Source: Nanobdellota archaeon (lineage in GTDB: Archaea > Nanobdellota > Nanobdellia > Parvarchaeales > Parvarchaeaceae). Taken from it: a DNA stretch of 40,246 bases. Of this stretch, positions 18,477 through 28,113 are shown one piece after another (position 1 is the first letter of the stretch; the number at the start of each line of letters is the position of its first letter). Below the pieces are notes generated by a model. It made no database searches, was not told the origin of the DNA, and saw only the letters and a list, made by a program, of their open reading frames with translations. Location of the stretch: the NCBI GenBank assembly GCA_021798355.1, contig JAJZMG010000018.1, positions 1-40,246 of the forward strand, written 5' to 3'. A program made the translations under genes and the position numbers.

Positions 18477-19451
18477 ATGGAAAAAGTTAAACGCAGGTTT
18501 GACAAAATACCCATAATAACAAGATTATCTTTAGGCATAATATTTATTGCAGATTCCTTACTTAAGTTAATACCAGACTCCGCCTATTTAATAAAAGAAA
18601 ATGTTCTTACCGGTGCTTATGGAGCAGGGTCTTTTGTGTACCCTTGGGTTGCATTTTGGGCAAACTTCACTGCAAACAACATAAATTTCTTTGTGGTTTT
18701 TGCGATTATAATAGAATTCTTAATCGGCTTGTTTCTTATACTTGGTTTTTTAAGAAAATTTCTTTACATTATTGGCGCAATATACTCGATAGTAATATGG
18801 CTAACAATAAGCCAGTTCGGGGGGCCTTACATAGCTGGAACGCTTGACATTGGCGCCACTCCCGTATATTTTCTTTTATTCCTGCTTTTAATATTTACAG
18901 AGAGGAATTTCAATACTTATGATAAATCAATAGACAAAGTAATAAAAAATAAGTATAAGATATGGCAGAAGTTTGCATACTTCAAGCAAACTAAATCAAA
19001 AAATGAAAAAACAACAGTTTTTGCAGTATCCTCAATAGCTTTTGGAGCTATACTGGCTGTAAATGCCTCGTTAAAATTAGTCAGCGGTACAGCATCCAAT
19101 ATTGCAAGTAACCAGTTAATGCAAATATTAGGAGAACCAAAACTTTTAATTCCATTTTTTTTATTTTGGGATAAAATAATCTTGCCAAATATACACTTGT
19201 TTTTGTATATTTATGCATTTTCAGAGTTTTCTATAGCCGTATTACTTATTTTTGGGCTGTTTAGGAAATGGGTTTACTTGGCAGGAATAATATATAGCCT
19301 GTTTTCGTGGTCAGTTATACAAGGGTTTGGTGGCCCTTTTTTTGCGGGCGTAACCGATTTGGCTTCAGGACCATTGTATATCCTTATATTTGTGATGTTT
19401 ATTTTTTACAATTCAAACTTAAAACTTTCGGCCTTTTATTATAAAAAATAG
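18477..19451 (+). CDS. DoxX/DoxD-like membrane protein with two fused repeats
   Basis: Two homologous halves: FLRKFLYIIGAIYSIVIWLTISQFGGPYIAGTLDIGATPVYFLLF and LFRKWVYLAGIIYSLFSWSVIQGFGGPFFAGVTDLASGPLYILIF. Confidence 0.78.
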   Translation: MEKVKRRFDKIPIITRLSLGIIFIADSLLKLIPDSAYLIKENVLTGAYGAGSFVYPWVAFWANFTANNINFFVVFAIIIEFLIGLFLILGFLRKFLYIIGAIYSIVIWLTISQFGGPYIAGTLDIGATPVYFLLFLLLIFTERNFNTYDKSIDKVIKNKYKIWQKFAYFKQTKSKNEKTTVFAVSSIAFGAILAVNASLKLVSGTASNIASNQLMQILGEPKLLIPFFLFWDKIILPNIHLFLYIYAFSEFSIAVLLIFGLFRKWVYLAGIIYSLFSWSVIQGFGGPFFAGVTDLASGPLYILIFVMFIFYNSNLKLSAFYYKK

Positions 19452-19481
19452 CTATTTATATTTTAATTAGTTATAGTTAAC

Positions 19482-20036
19482 ATGAGTATGACAAAAGGCC
19501 AAGCAGTAGTTTACGGCGGTTCTAAAAAATTGGCATATCTAGAATTTGGATTTGCAGCCGTTGTAATAATTACCGCCATACTGGTTTTTTTTACGGTTTA
19601 CCCAAAAATAATCTCAGTTTCTTCTGTAACCACAGTTTCGAGTTCTGTAAGTATAACGGGCCCTTCAAATTATAATTACTTATTTGCTTTAAATTATGCC
19701 TTTGTGGGATTTGACATTGTTATCGGTATTGCCTTATTATTTTTTGGGATAATCGCATTTATTGCATTGTTTAAACACAGAAGAGATAATGCCCCTATAG
19801 TTGCAATGATACTTAATCTTAATAAGAGCAGCAATCCTTTCTCCCTGCTTATACTAGCTTCGGTGATGGTTTTAATTGCAATAGCTGCTTTCTTCGTAAG
19901 TATACTGACAAGCTATTCCCTCCTTTCATTTTTGATAGGTGTAATGCTCGGAACAATGGCATTTTTGCTCGTAGCCCTATCAATTATAAATATCTCATTG
20001 AAATACTTAGCGAGGTTTGTTTTTAATTATGAGTAG
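19482..20036 (+). CDS. Hypothetical membrane protein
   Basis: 184-aa ORF, about four TM segments; TATA-like tttatatttta upstream. Confidence 0.7.
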   Translation: MSMTKGQAVVYGGSKKLAYLEFGFAAVVIITAILVFFTVYPKIISVSSVTTVSSSVSITGPSNYNYLFALNYAFVGFDIVIGIALLFFGIIAFIALFKHRRDNAPIVAMILNLNKSSNPFSLLILASVMVLIAIAAFFVSILTSYSLLSFLIGVMLGTMAFLLVALSIINISLKYLARFVFNYE

Positions 20037-20397
20037 TGCAATTTTAATAAGCACATCTACTGTAAATCCCCTCGCAGGATTTATTTTGCCAGTAGTACTG
20101 GTTTCAATAGCTGCTTTGTTGTTAGTAGTGTCTTTAATACTTTTCTTCAAAAGATTTTATTCTATGAGAGTTGCTAGTACCCAAAGAGTAGCATTATTTA
20201 AAAGTAATTGGTGGAAACTGTCTATTCTGTTTCTTTCCCCCACTATCGTAACTGTCTTTTTAATTGTAGGGCTTTTTACTCCAACCTCATTTGAGATATA
20301 TTTTTATCTTTACGGCTTGCTTGTAAGCATAATAATCGCAGAGACAGTTATAATCTCGATAATAAGGGTTTTGGGAATAAATAAACAGCTTGTTTGA
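20017..20397 (+). CDS. Hypothetical membrane protein
   Basis: 126-aa hydrophobic ORF overlapping the previous gene by 20 nt. Confidence 0.6.
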   Translation: MFLIMSSAILISTSTVNPLAGFILPVVLVSIAALLLVVSLILFFKRFYSMRVASTQRVALFKSNWWKLSILFLSPTIVTVFLIVGLFTPTSFEIYFYLYGLLVSIIIAETVIISIIRVLGINKQLV

Positions 20398-20446
20398 ATA
20401 ATATGAAAATAAAAACTATTTTATATAATCAGCTTTTTTATAGGTA

Positions 20447-21343
20447 ATGAACATAAAAATAAAGAATAGAATTTATTTCATATTTTTTGTATTGATAATT
20501 TTCTCTGTAATAGCTTACCTATTTACTTTGATTCCTGGTATACCTTCAAACATTGGCAGGGTAGTTTACATTTTTCTTATTCTTATTTCTGGGGTGCTAA
20601 TCGTAAATTTTTTAAGCGACATAATTGAGGCCAAGGCAAATAATAAAAATAAACAGGTTAGCAACACAATAGTTTTTATTACAAGGTTAGCAGGTTATAT
20701 AACCGTGATAGCCATTGCTCTGGCTTCTTTTAAGATCGGCTTAACTTCAGTTATTTTAGGAGGAGGATTTGTAGGAGTAGTCGTTGGTTTAGCTGCGCAA
20801 GCCTCTCTCTCCAATTTTTTCAGCGGCATAGTACTACTCTTTTCGAAGCCTTTTAATATTGGAGACAATATAACCTTAAGCACATGGCAGTATGGTTTAA
20901 TAGCGCCAAGTTATCCTCCAAAATTCTTCTCTAGCGATTTTATTGTCCCAGGTTATACTGGGATAGTTGAAAAGATGACATTGACGTTTACTACCATACG
21001 CTTGGATAATAACATTCCGATAAAAATACCTAACAGTATAGTACTGCAGGCTTCCATCTTTTTGAATAATGAAACATACAGAAAAGTTAAGGTAAGGTAC
21101 GAAATTCCATCCTCGATAGATCCCAACAGATTTATAGAACTGGTAAAATCAGAATTAAAGAACCTTTCATTTGTAAAAGGGCTGCCTTCCGTCTTCATAT
21201 CCGAGACTAGCTTTGCAAACAAAAGTAATGTATTTTCAATCAATGCCGTCTGTAAATCTCAATCGGAAGATTTACCAAGAAGCGAGATAATAAAGAGTTT
21301 AATAAAAATCCATAACTCTCTAGAGAAGCCAAAAAAGCGTTAA
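20447..21343 (+). CDS. MscS family small-conductance mechanosensitive channel
   Basis: GGGFVGVVVGLAAQASLSNFFSGIVLLFSKPFNIGDNITL pore-helix/beta-domain signature. Confidence 0.92.
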   Translation: MNIKIKNRIYFIFFVLIIFSVIAYLFTLIPGIPSNIGRVVYIFLILISGVLIVNFLSDIIEAKANNKNKQVSNTIVFITRLAGYITVIAIALASFKIGLTSVILGGGFVGVVVGLAAQASLSNFFSGIVLLFSKPFNIGDNITLSTWQYGLIAPSYPPKFFSSDFIVPGYTGIVEKMTLTFTTIRLDNNIPIKIPNSIVLQASIFLNNETYRKVKVRYEIPSSIDPNRFIELVKSELKNLSFVKGLPSVFISETSFANKSNVFSINAVCKSQSEDLPRSEIIKSLIKIHNSLEKPKKR

Positions 21344-21443
21344 ACAGCAATGTTAACGGACCCTCTTCAATGATACTATATTTGCATTGGGAGGTTAATC
21401 GTACCTTTTCCAATATCGACATAGGATGGAATAATTCTGCTCA

Positions 21444-22199
21444 TTATTCTTGACCTAACTTGCGTCTCTGTTTTTCCAAGTATTTCATTGTCCTTTTAAG
21501 CTCTTTGTCTTGGTATTTTGTATTGTTATTTGAAAAGTCCATTAAGTAATTAATATTCATTAAAATGACTTTGTTTTTTTTCGTCAGATACATATTATCC
21601 AATGAAAAAGTACCTGTTGGCAACTTGTTGAACCAATTATGTGCTTTAAGTTTGTTTACTATACTAATAAGCTGGTTTTCTATGTTGCTTATACTACCTG
21701 TGTTACATAAATAACGGTGAATAAAAGAGTTTAAGCTCATATTGGATGGCACATACACATATCCGGCGCGAAGCAACCTAAATTTGATGTTGTCTACTAT
21801 CTTATGTCTCTTTCTTTCTGAAGCCAAATAATCTCCAAGACTGCCGAGTTCGCCGTCAGTTTTTGTAATATATCCTCGTATGTAATCCTTTGAAATTGAA
21901 GTATCATAAACTAATGCAATAGGTTTTACTGAGTTTTCAGGTATTATTTTGTTTATTTCACTAAGGTTTTCGAATTCATTTTCGAAATCCCTTTTGAGTA
22001 TTAGATGATAGGTTAAATCCGGATTGTTTGGATAAAAAAGTGAAAGATACGCTTCTGTTTTGTTTATGTATTCATTTTCATCCACAAAATGATAGCCTTG
22101 TTTTTCGAGTTCAGTTTTTCTGGGTACAGAAGCGGAGTTTACAAAACTAATACCCTTGCTGTTCTGTCTAACCAACTCCTCCAATTTACTTTTTTCCAA
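21444..22199 (-). CDS. Hypothetical protein, probable degenerate kinase-fold (pseudokinase)
   Basis: Segments ENSVKPIAL and GTFSLDNMYLTKKNKVILMNINYL align with ENIVKPIAL and GDLMGANNIMLTKDGKIKLIDSLY of the kinase-fold ORF 36365..36910, with catalytic residues missing. Confidence 0.55.
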   Translation of the reverse strand: MEKSKLEELVRQNSKGISFVNSASVPRKTELEKQGYHFVDENEYINKTEAYLSLFYPNNPDLTYHLILKRDFENEFENLSEINKIIPENSVKPIALVYDTSISKDYIRGYITKTDGELGSLGDYLASERKRHKIVDNIKFRLLRAGYVYVPSNMSLNSFIHRYLCNTGSISNIENQLISIVNKLKAHNWFNKLPTGTFSLDNMYLTKKNKVILMNINYLMDFSNNNTKYQDKELKRTMKYLEKQRRKLGQE

Positions 22200-22484
22200 G
22201 AGTTACCTCTTACTGCCCTATTTTTTAAGATTTTATCTACTTATTATAAAACCACAACTGATCCCTATCTTCTTTATATTTTGATCTATACAGATATATA
22301 TTTTTACATAAAATTAGTTATATAACTAGCTTTTTATTGTCACAATAAATAATAAAATATCTATTTCTAATAGTACTTGATTAATTCGACCATTAAAGTA
22401 GAAGAAAGGAAAGTACAAAGAAACTATAAATATCTTAGGAGTATAACTATCATTAAAAATTTGTGTTATTATAAAATAGATAGC

Positions 22485-22964
22485 ATGGAATTCAAGATAA
22501 AAGAACGGATGACCTTTGAAGTAAGGTTGGAAAAAAGGAAGGAAGGGCGTGAGAAGGTTATAAAATTCCTCACAAATAGTGAAGGTAATGAATTTGGCTT
22601 AGAGCAGTACAAGAACAAAGAAATGCCAATTAAATTAATAAAGTACTATCCATTTTTCTCAGCTAATTCAGAGAATGGCAAAATTATAGGAGCATGCGCT
22701 TCTGAGTTATATGGCAAAGGCTTACTTAGTATAGAATTGTTAGCAGTTGACAACAGATACCGGAGACAAGGAGCGGGCCTTTCTATACTGAAAAAAGTCT
22801 TAGATTTCGCCCATAAAAACAAAATACACAACATACAATGCAGTTCACTTGTCTCAAACAAAGAATCAAAGAAATTTCTGAAAAAAGCAGGCTTTAGAAA
22901 AGTTGGAAAGCTAAAAAAATACGTTGGAAAACAGGATTATTACCTTTGGGAGTATTTGCCCTAA
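22485..22964 (+). CDS. GNAT family N-acetyltransferase
   Basis: LLAVDNRYRRQGAGLSILKKVLDFAHKNKIHNIQCSSLVSNKESKKFLKKAGFRKVG. Likely ATG at 22485; the track ORF starts at 22377. Confidence 0.85.
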   Translation: MEFKIKERMTFEVRLEKRKEGREKVIKFLTNSEGNEFGLEQYKNKEMPIKLIKYYPFFSANSENGKIIGACASELYGKGLLSIELLAVDNRYRRQGAGLSILKKVLDFAHKNKIHNIQCSSLVSNKESKKFLKKAGFRKVGKLKKYVGKQDYYLWEYLP

Positions 22965-22965
22965 C

Positions 22966-23400
22966 TTACTTTATTATAAGAAGCGGTATTTTGCTAATTA
23001 CAGTTAATGCCTGGCTTACTGAACCAAGAACGGAGCCTTTCCATTTTCCCATTCCGCGGCTTCCAACTATTACTATGTCTGCATTTTTCTGATTTGCTTC
23101 GTCCATTATCCTGGTAGGAGGGTAACCTTCGACGTACTCATATTGCGCCTTAAATCCCTTCTTTTTTATTATTTCTACTTGGCGGGTAAGCTCTTTTTTG
23201 GTTTTTTCCCTGATTTTTTTAATTACGCTATCATCTATGAAAAGACTTGGATTTGAGAGGTACAAAGGCGCAGGCATTTCCTCCACATAAACAATATAAA
23301 TTGTGCTATTTTTGTCAAAGTTATTCATAACATATTCAACGGCTTTCTTTGAGTATCTAGATCCGTCAAAACCTATCACTATTTTTTGGTTTTTTATCAT
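22966..23400 (-). CDS. Universal stress protein (UspA family)
   Basis: KIVIGFDGSRYSKKAVEYV...ADIVIVGSRGMGKWKGSVLGSVSQALTVISKIPLLIIK. Confidence 0.93.
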   Translation of the reverse strand: MIKNQKIVIGFDGSRYSKKAVEYVMNNFDKNSTIYIVYVEEMPAPLYLSNPSLFIDDSVIKKIREKTKKELTRQVEIIKKKGFKAQYEYVEGYPPTRIMDEANQKNADIVIVGSRGMGKWKGSVLGSVSQALTVISKIPLLIIK

Positions 23401-23428
23401 ATATACAAACTATATTTCGTTGTTTAAA

Positions 23429-24778
23429 TTAATTTATGAAGTTGGAAACGGCTGCTAAATAAGCAGTTTCTGCCCAGAGAAGACAGTTTATCGTTGAATT
23501 TCCATTTCTTTCAAAGAAGCCATTTATGTCGTTTACTCTGTTTCTATCATAAATTTCTTGTTCTGGCAGTGATCCATCTTCCCCTATCTTGCTTTCTATG
23601 TAATTGATTATATTTTCTGCCTGCCCTTTCTTGTCTTTCTTGATAAGGTACATAGAATACTGCAGGCCTAGGTGAAACCAAGAGCCTCTTCCAAAATATG
23701 TGTCTGTTACACCCGCGTATTTTCCAAAAAATCTGTATCTTATTGGCAGGTAATCCCCCTGGAAAAGTTCATTTTCTATTATCTTTACAGTGTTTTCTTC
23801 TATTTGTTCTACCACATTAAGCTTAAAAGTATTAAATATCTCAATTTCTTCTGCCCCTATACTAGGCATGATTTCGCCATATTCTATCTTTGATTTTGCA
23901 AGAAAAGCCCCTCTTTTTTCATCTGTTACGATGAAATTATCTAGCAGGAAATTGGATATCTCAGATTCATCAGCATCCTTTAATTTAATATTAAATGTTT
24001 TTGCTAATTCCTTTGCGCTTTTTATTCCTTTGTAAAGAGAAGAGACCATATATGAATCGATGGTTTTGCCCACGTAATTTTGCCCATTAAGCGTATTATC
24101 TATATCATAAAAGTAATATTGCTCCCATGCATCTGCGCAAGGCGTTTTATGGAAATTATACATGTAGTTTATCAAGAAATCAAGGTTCTTTGCAATTTTT
24201 TTATCTATAGTTTTTAGCCCGTTTTTTCCATGCTCTTGAAAGTATCTTTCAGTAGCCATAATTATTAAAGGCGCAGAGTCATACTGCATTGTCCAGCTCC
24301 TTGTTGTTTTTCCTTCTTTTTTATCGTTCTCGGTTCTTTTTACGCCATTTTCATCAACATCAAATCTTGACAGTATATGGTTATCACCAAGTTTTGATTC
24401 AAGCTTTGATATATCCGTTTCATACCCATTCATCTTTATTTTTTTTATCTCAGCATCCAAATTTTCCCACAATGTTGCCACGAGTTTTCCATTTAAATTA
24501 TCCAATTCATCAATCTCTTCGCTTAACAATCCATATAAATTGGTTTTTTTGGCATTTACTATAAATTCTGTAATGTAATAAGAAGAATACGCAGCATCTC
24601 TATTCCACATAAGATTGTAATCTGCATATTTTAAAGATGCAGGCGCTTTTACCAGATCATTAAAAGGTATAAAATGTCTTTTTACTTCTGTAATAACTTT
24701 CTTTATTTTATCAAGTCTTTCTTTTTTAGCAGTAATTTCTAGTGTTCCCGTTTTTTCTTCATTTTGAAAGTCAGGCAT
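23429..24778 (-). CDS. Six-hairpin glycosidase, GH15-like
   Basis: NLMWNRDAAYSSYYI, TPCADAWEQYYFYDID, GEDGSLPEQ; (alpha/alpha)6-glycosidase-type motifs. Confidence 0.72.
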   Translation of the reverse strand: MPDFQNEEKTGTLEITAKKERLDKIKKVITEVKRHFIPFNDLVKAPASLKYADYNLMWNRDAAYSSYYITEFIVNAKKTNLYGLLSEEIDELDNLNGKLVATLWENLDAEIKKIKMNGYETDISKLESKLGDNHILSRFDVDENGVKRTENDKKEGKTTRSWTMQYDSAPLIIMATERYFQEHGKNGLKTIDKKIAKNLDFLINYMYNFHKTPCADAWEQYYFYDIDNTLNGQNYVGKTIDSYMVSSLYKGIKSAKELAKTFNIKLKDADESEISNFLLDNFIVTDEKRGAFLAKSKIEYGEIMPSIGAEEIEIFNTFKLNVVEQIEENTVKIIENELFQGDYLPIRYRFFGKYAGVTDTYFGRGSWFHLGLQYSMYLIKKDKKGQAENIINYIESKIGEDGSLPEQEIYDRNRVNDINGFFERNGNSTINCLLWAETAYLAAVSNFIN

Positions 24779-24916
24779 AATTATATTAGAACGGTTGTGA
24801 TTTAATTACTTCACTTGCCTTTCACTAAGCCTAAAAATAGTAAAAAGGTAGCATCTTTTCTAAGTATGTAAAAAGTTAAAATTTAATATCTAAACCTGTA
24901 TCATTTTGAATATAAT

Positions 24917-26182
24917 ATGGACAAAGACAAGTATTGGCTTTCGGTTATATTTCCGATTGCGGCCATTTCATCGGGTTTCAGTGTTATAATCCCACTATAT
25001 ATATTAGAATTACACGGAAATGTAGTCGATGTAAGTCTTGCTACAACTGCTTATTCGCTTGCGGTTATTCCGGCTTCATTATTCTGGGGAGAGCTTACAC
25101 AGCGTCTTAAAAAAATAAAGCTGTTCATAATGCTTTCCGTTATTGGAGTTATCCCCCTAATAGTGCTTTTGTATTTATTGCATAGTATATTGCTGGCAGT
25201 AATAATATATGCTGCATATGCGTTCATTTTAACCGCTTCCTCTCCGGCCATAAACATGCTCATAATAAACAGAAGGAAAAAGACCATATTAAGGTCTTAT
25301 TACGGAATATATGGTTTGATGAGCATAATTGGTAACATTATCGGATACTTGCCGGGAGTACTGCTTTTCAGCGACGTAATCGCCAGATATCTGCTAATAC
25401 TGTTCGCGTTTAATATAGCGTCTTTGTTATTTGTGATTCTTTTTGTAAAAGAGAAAAAACAAAGAATTAAGGGAGAAAAAGAAAAGCATCTGCATAGAAT
25501 GTTTCCAATGTTAAATGCATTAAGCAAGTTTCCGCAGATACTTGCCAGTCATCATCTTATAATTGAAATTGCAGAAATAAGGAAGAGGAAAAAGACAGTA
25601 AGGATAATAACTATATTTTCCGCTATTGCTTTGGTGAATTTCGGTATTTATCTTTTCAACACGTCTTACATTCCGTTTCTTTATTCCTATAGAATTTCAT
25701 ATTCAGACATCTTCCTTATAAACATGCTGAACGGCTTTGGTCAGGTCGCCGTTTATCTGGTTTTTATGTTGGGAAAAGCCAAGAATACTTTAAGAAAATA
25801 TTATAGGCTTTCGACAGTTGTGAGGTCAGCAGGTTATCTTATTGCAATAATATCTATTCTTTCATTGACAGCTGTCCTCTATCTTAACCTATTTTCATAT
25901 TTTATAGCAGGTTTAGGATACGCGCTTTGGAATATCTCTGCTTCAGTTATAATTTATGTAAATATAGCCGGAAAAATGGAGGCCCATTATATTGGGTTAT
26001 GGTCTGCAATAATAGGTTTATCAGGCGTTTTGGGAGCCATTTCCTCAGGATTCTTATCTTTTTATCTAGGTTATATATTCACCTTCATCTTAAGCATAGC
26101 CTTTACTTTGTCTTCAATCCTAGTATTTAACAGGGCTTATATTGATGGCCATAAGATAAGAGATTTTGGAAATGAAATATGA
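24917..26182 (+). CDS. Major facilitator superfamily transporter
   Basis: 421-aa, about 12 TM segments, SLAVIPASLFWGELTQRLKKIKLFI loop 2-3-like motif. Confidence 0.82.
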   Translation: MDKDKYWLSVIFPIAAISSGFSVIIPLYILELHGNVVDVSLATTAYSLAVIPASLFWGELTQRLKKIKLFIMLSVIGVIPLIVLLYLLHSILLAVIIYAAYAFILTASSPAINMLIINRRKKTILRSYYGIYGLMSIIGNIIGYLPGVLLFSDVIARYLLILFAFNIASLLFVILFVKEKKQRIKGEKEKHLHRMFPMLNALSKFPQILASHHLIIEIAEIRKRKKTVRIITIFSAIALVNFGIYLFNTSYIPFLYSYRISYSDIFLINMLNGFGQVAVYLVFMLGKAKNTLRKYYRLSTVVRSAGYLIAIISILSLTAVLYLNLFSYFIAGLGYALWNISASVIIYVNIAGKMEAHYIGLWSAIIGLSGVLGAISSGFLSFYLGYIFTFILSIAFTLSSILVFNRAYIDGHKIRDFGNEI

Positions 26183-26224
26183 ATACCGTAAAATTTATAT
26201 ATTATTTATCTTCTGTAAGAATTG

Positions 26225-27004
26225 ATGGCAATGAATTTGTCCGCCGTTCTTAAAAAATGTGAAGAACAAGAATCGGTAATAAACCTAAACGAATTAAAAG
26301 ATTATAATATTGTGTTAAAATATCCAACCAAAATTAAAAAGGGAGACATAGTGTTAAATGCAGGGTTGACAGATGAGATATATCTTGGTATTTATAACAA
26401 CAGGTTTACACAGCGTTTTTTATCAGAGGTATACGGAATACACATAAATAAAGAACTGCATAAATCATCTAATTTATATGAACTTTATAAATCTGCCGTC
26501 TCTTCAGCCAATGGTAAAACTGGGTTAGATAGGGTTTTGGCAATTTCAGCTTCAGTTTATCTCCATCTGCACTATCGTATGAGGGAATACACGGATAGTT
26601 ATAGCAAAGCTAAAGGGATACTGACAAATACAGATCTGCTGTATCTAAGTGGGAATAATAAACGCGATGGGAAGGCGATTAACATAGATTATTCATTGAT
26701 TGAAGGCCCGTTCCTGTGCCATGAATTCGCAATAACTTTGAGTATTCTGCTTGATAAAGAAATAGGGAGAACTGGCTTAAAGCCATTTTATGTTATGGGT
26801 ATAGTTGAAAAGGAAGGAGAGAAGGTAGAGCATTCTTGGATAGAGCTACGTGGTAGAAAAGGAGACAGAATTTTAATGGATCTTATTTCAAACGTTGTGC
26901 AGCCGATGAAAGAAGGGCAGAATCATGTGGTTTCAGCAAATGGTTTAAAATACTGGATAGATAATGGTCCTCTTATATTAAGAAAAAGTCGCTTATCAAA
27001 ATAA
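26225..27004 (+). CDS. Transglutaminase-like cysteine protease fold protein
   Basis: Candidate Cys-His-Asp triad: GPFLCHEFAITLSILLD, VEHSWIEL, RILMDLISN. Confidence 0.6.
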   Translation: MAMNLSAVLKKCEEQESVINLNELKDYNIVLKYPTKIKKGDIVLNAGLTDEIYLGIYNNRFTQRFLSEVYGIHINKELHKSSNLYELYKSAVSSANGKTGLDRVLAISASVYLHLHYRMREYTDSYSKAKGILTNTDLLYLSGNNKRDGKAINIDYSLIEGPFLCHEFAITLSILLDKEIGRTGLKPFYVMGIVEKEGEKVEHSWIELRGRKGDRILMDLISNVVQPMKEGQNHVVSANGLKYWIDNGPLILRKSRLSK

Positions 27005-27105
27005 AAGAAATTTAACAATTTGACGAGAATCTCCTTTGTAATACTAGTATAAGCCGGGTGTAATTTACTATAAAGCTATTTAACTAAATATTTTATTTAG
27101 TGATT

Positions 27106-28044
27106 ATGGCTATAGAGATGAAAAACTTCAATGGAGATGCGTGGGGCATACTCTTTGTTATCCTTATACCTTTAGTTGTAGGTTACCTAGTTTCAATTGT
27201 TAATTTATATGCAGGGGTAGGAATTGCAATATTACTTTTTATTGCGTTTTTAGTTGCCGCCATACGGGTGGTTAACCAATGGAACAGGAAAGCAGTACTT
27301 TCATTTGGAAAGTATGTTGGTATAATGGGACCAGGCATACATATACTGATACCATTTGTACAGACTACCCCCGTTACATTGGATTTGAGGGTAATAAACA
27401 CGATTTTTAAGGCTGAGAAGACGCTTACAAAGGACAATGTGCCAGTAGACGTAGATGCACTTCTTTTCTGGAAGGTTCTAAACTCGGAGAACGCTGTTTT
27501 GAATGTTCAGATTTACAGAGATTCCGTTCAATTGGCAGCACAGACGGCTTTACGAGATGTAATAGGTAAAACCGAATTATCTGAGATGTTGGCAGGCAGA
27601 GACGTAATAGGTAAGGATGTAAAGAACTTGATACAAGACAGAGTAGCAGACTGGGGGATAGAAGCAATATCTGTTGAAATAAGGGATGTAAGTATACCTC
27701 CAGATTTACAGGATGCAATGGCCAGGGTTGCTGTAGCAGACCGGGAAAAGCAGGCAAGAGTTAAATTAGCAGAAAGCGAATCCCTTGCCGCGGATAAAAT
27801 CATAGAGGCAAGCTCAAAGTATAAAAAAGATTTGTTTGCGATGCAACTTAGATCGCTCAATATGATGTATGAAATAAGTTTAAATGGAAAGAATCTTATG
27901 ATATTTATTCCAACAGATAGTAAAGGATTTAGTATACCTACACCTGTGGGGGTTGAAGGGATAAAAGACCTGTTTGAAAAGAGTAACGTAAAGAATTTAC
28001 CCGGTAAAGCCGATAAAGAAAACGAAGCAAAGAGGGATAACTGA
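27106..28044 (+). CDS. SPFH/Band 7 (stomatin/slipin-type) membrane protein
   Basis: GPGIHILIPFVQTTPVTLDLRVINTIFKAEKTLTKDNVPVDVDALLFWKVLN...ARVAVADREKQARVKLAESESLAADKI. Confidence 0.93.
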   Translation: MAIEMKNFNGDAWGILFVILIPLVVGYLVSIVNLYAGVGIAILLFIAFLVAAIRVVNQWNRKAVLSFGKYVGIMGPGIHILIPFVQTTPVTLDLRVINTIFKAEKTLTKDNVPVDVDALLFWKVLNSENAVLNVQIYRDSVQLAAQTALRDVIGKTELSEMLAGRDVIGKDVKNLIQDRVADWGIEAISVEIRDVSIPPDLQDAMARVAVADREKQARVKLAESESLAADKIIEASSKYKKDLFAMQLRSLNMMYEISLNGKNLMIFIPTDSKGFSIPTPVGVEGIKDLFEKSNVKNLPGKADKENEAKRDN

Positions 28045-28113
28045 TTTCTCTTGAAAGGTAAAACCTAAAAGTTTATTAAATACAACTTTCTATAGTATTA
28101 CATCTTAGTTACT

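Noticed and set aside
27425-27860. Two overlapping minus-strand ORFs (27425..27757, 27528..27860)
   Set aside because: Antisense to the SPFH gene and mutually overlapping in different frames.
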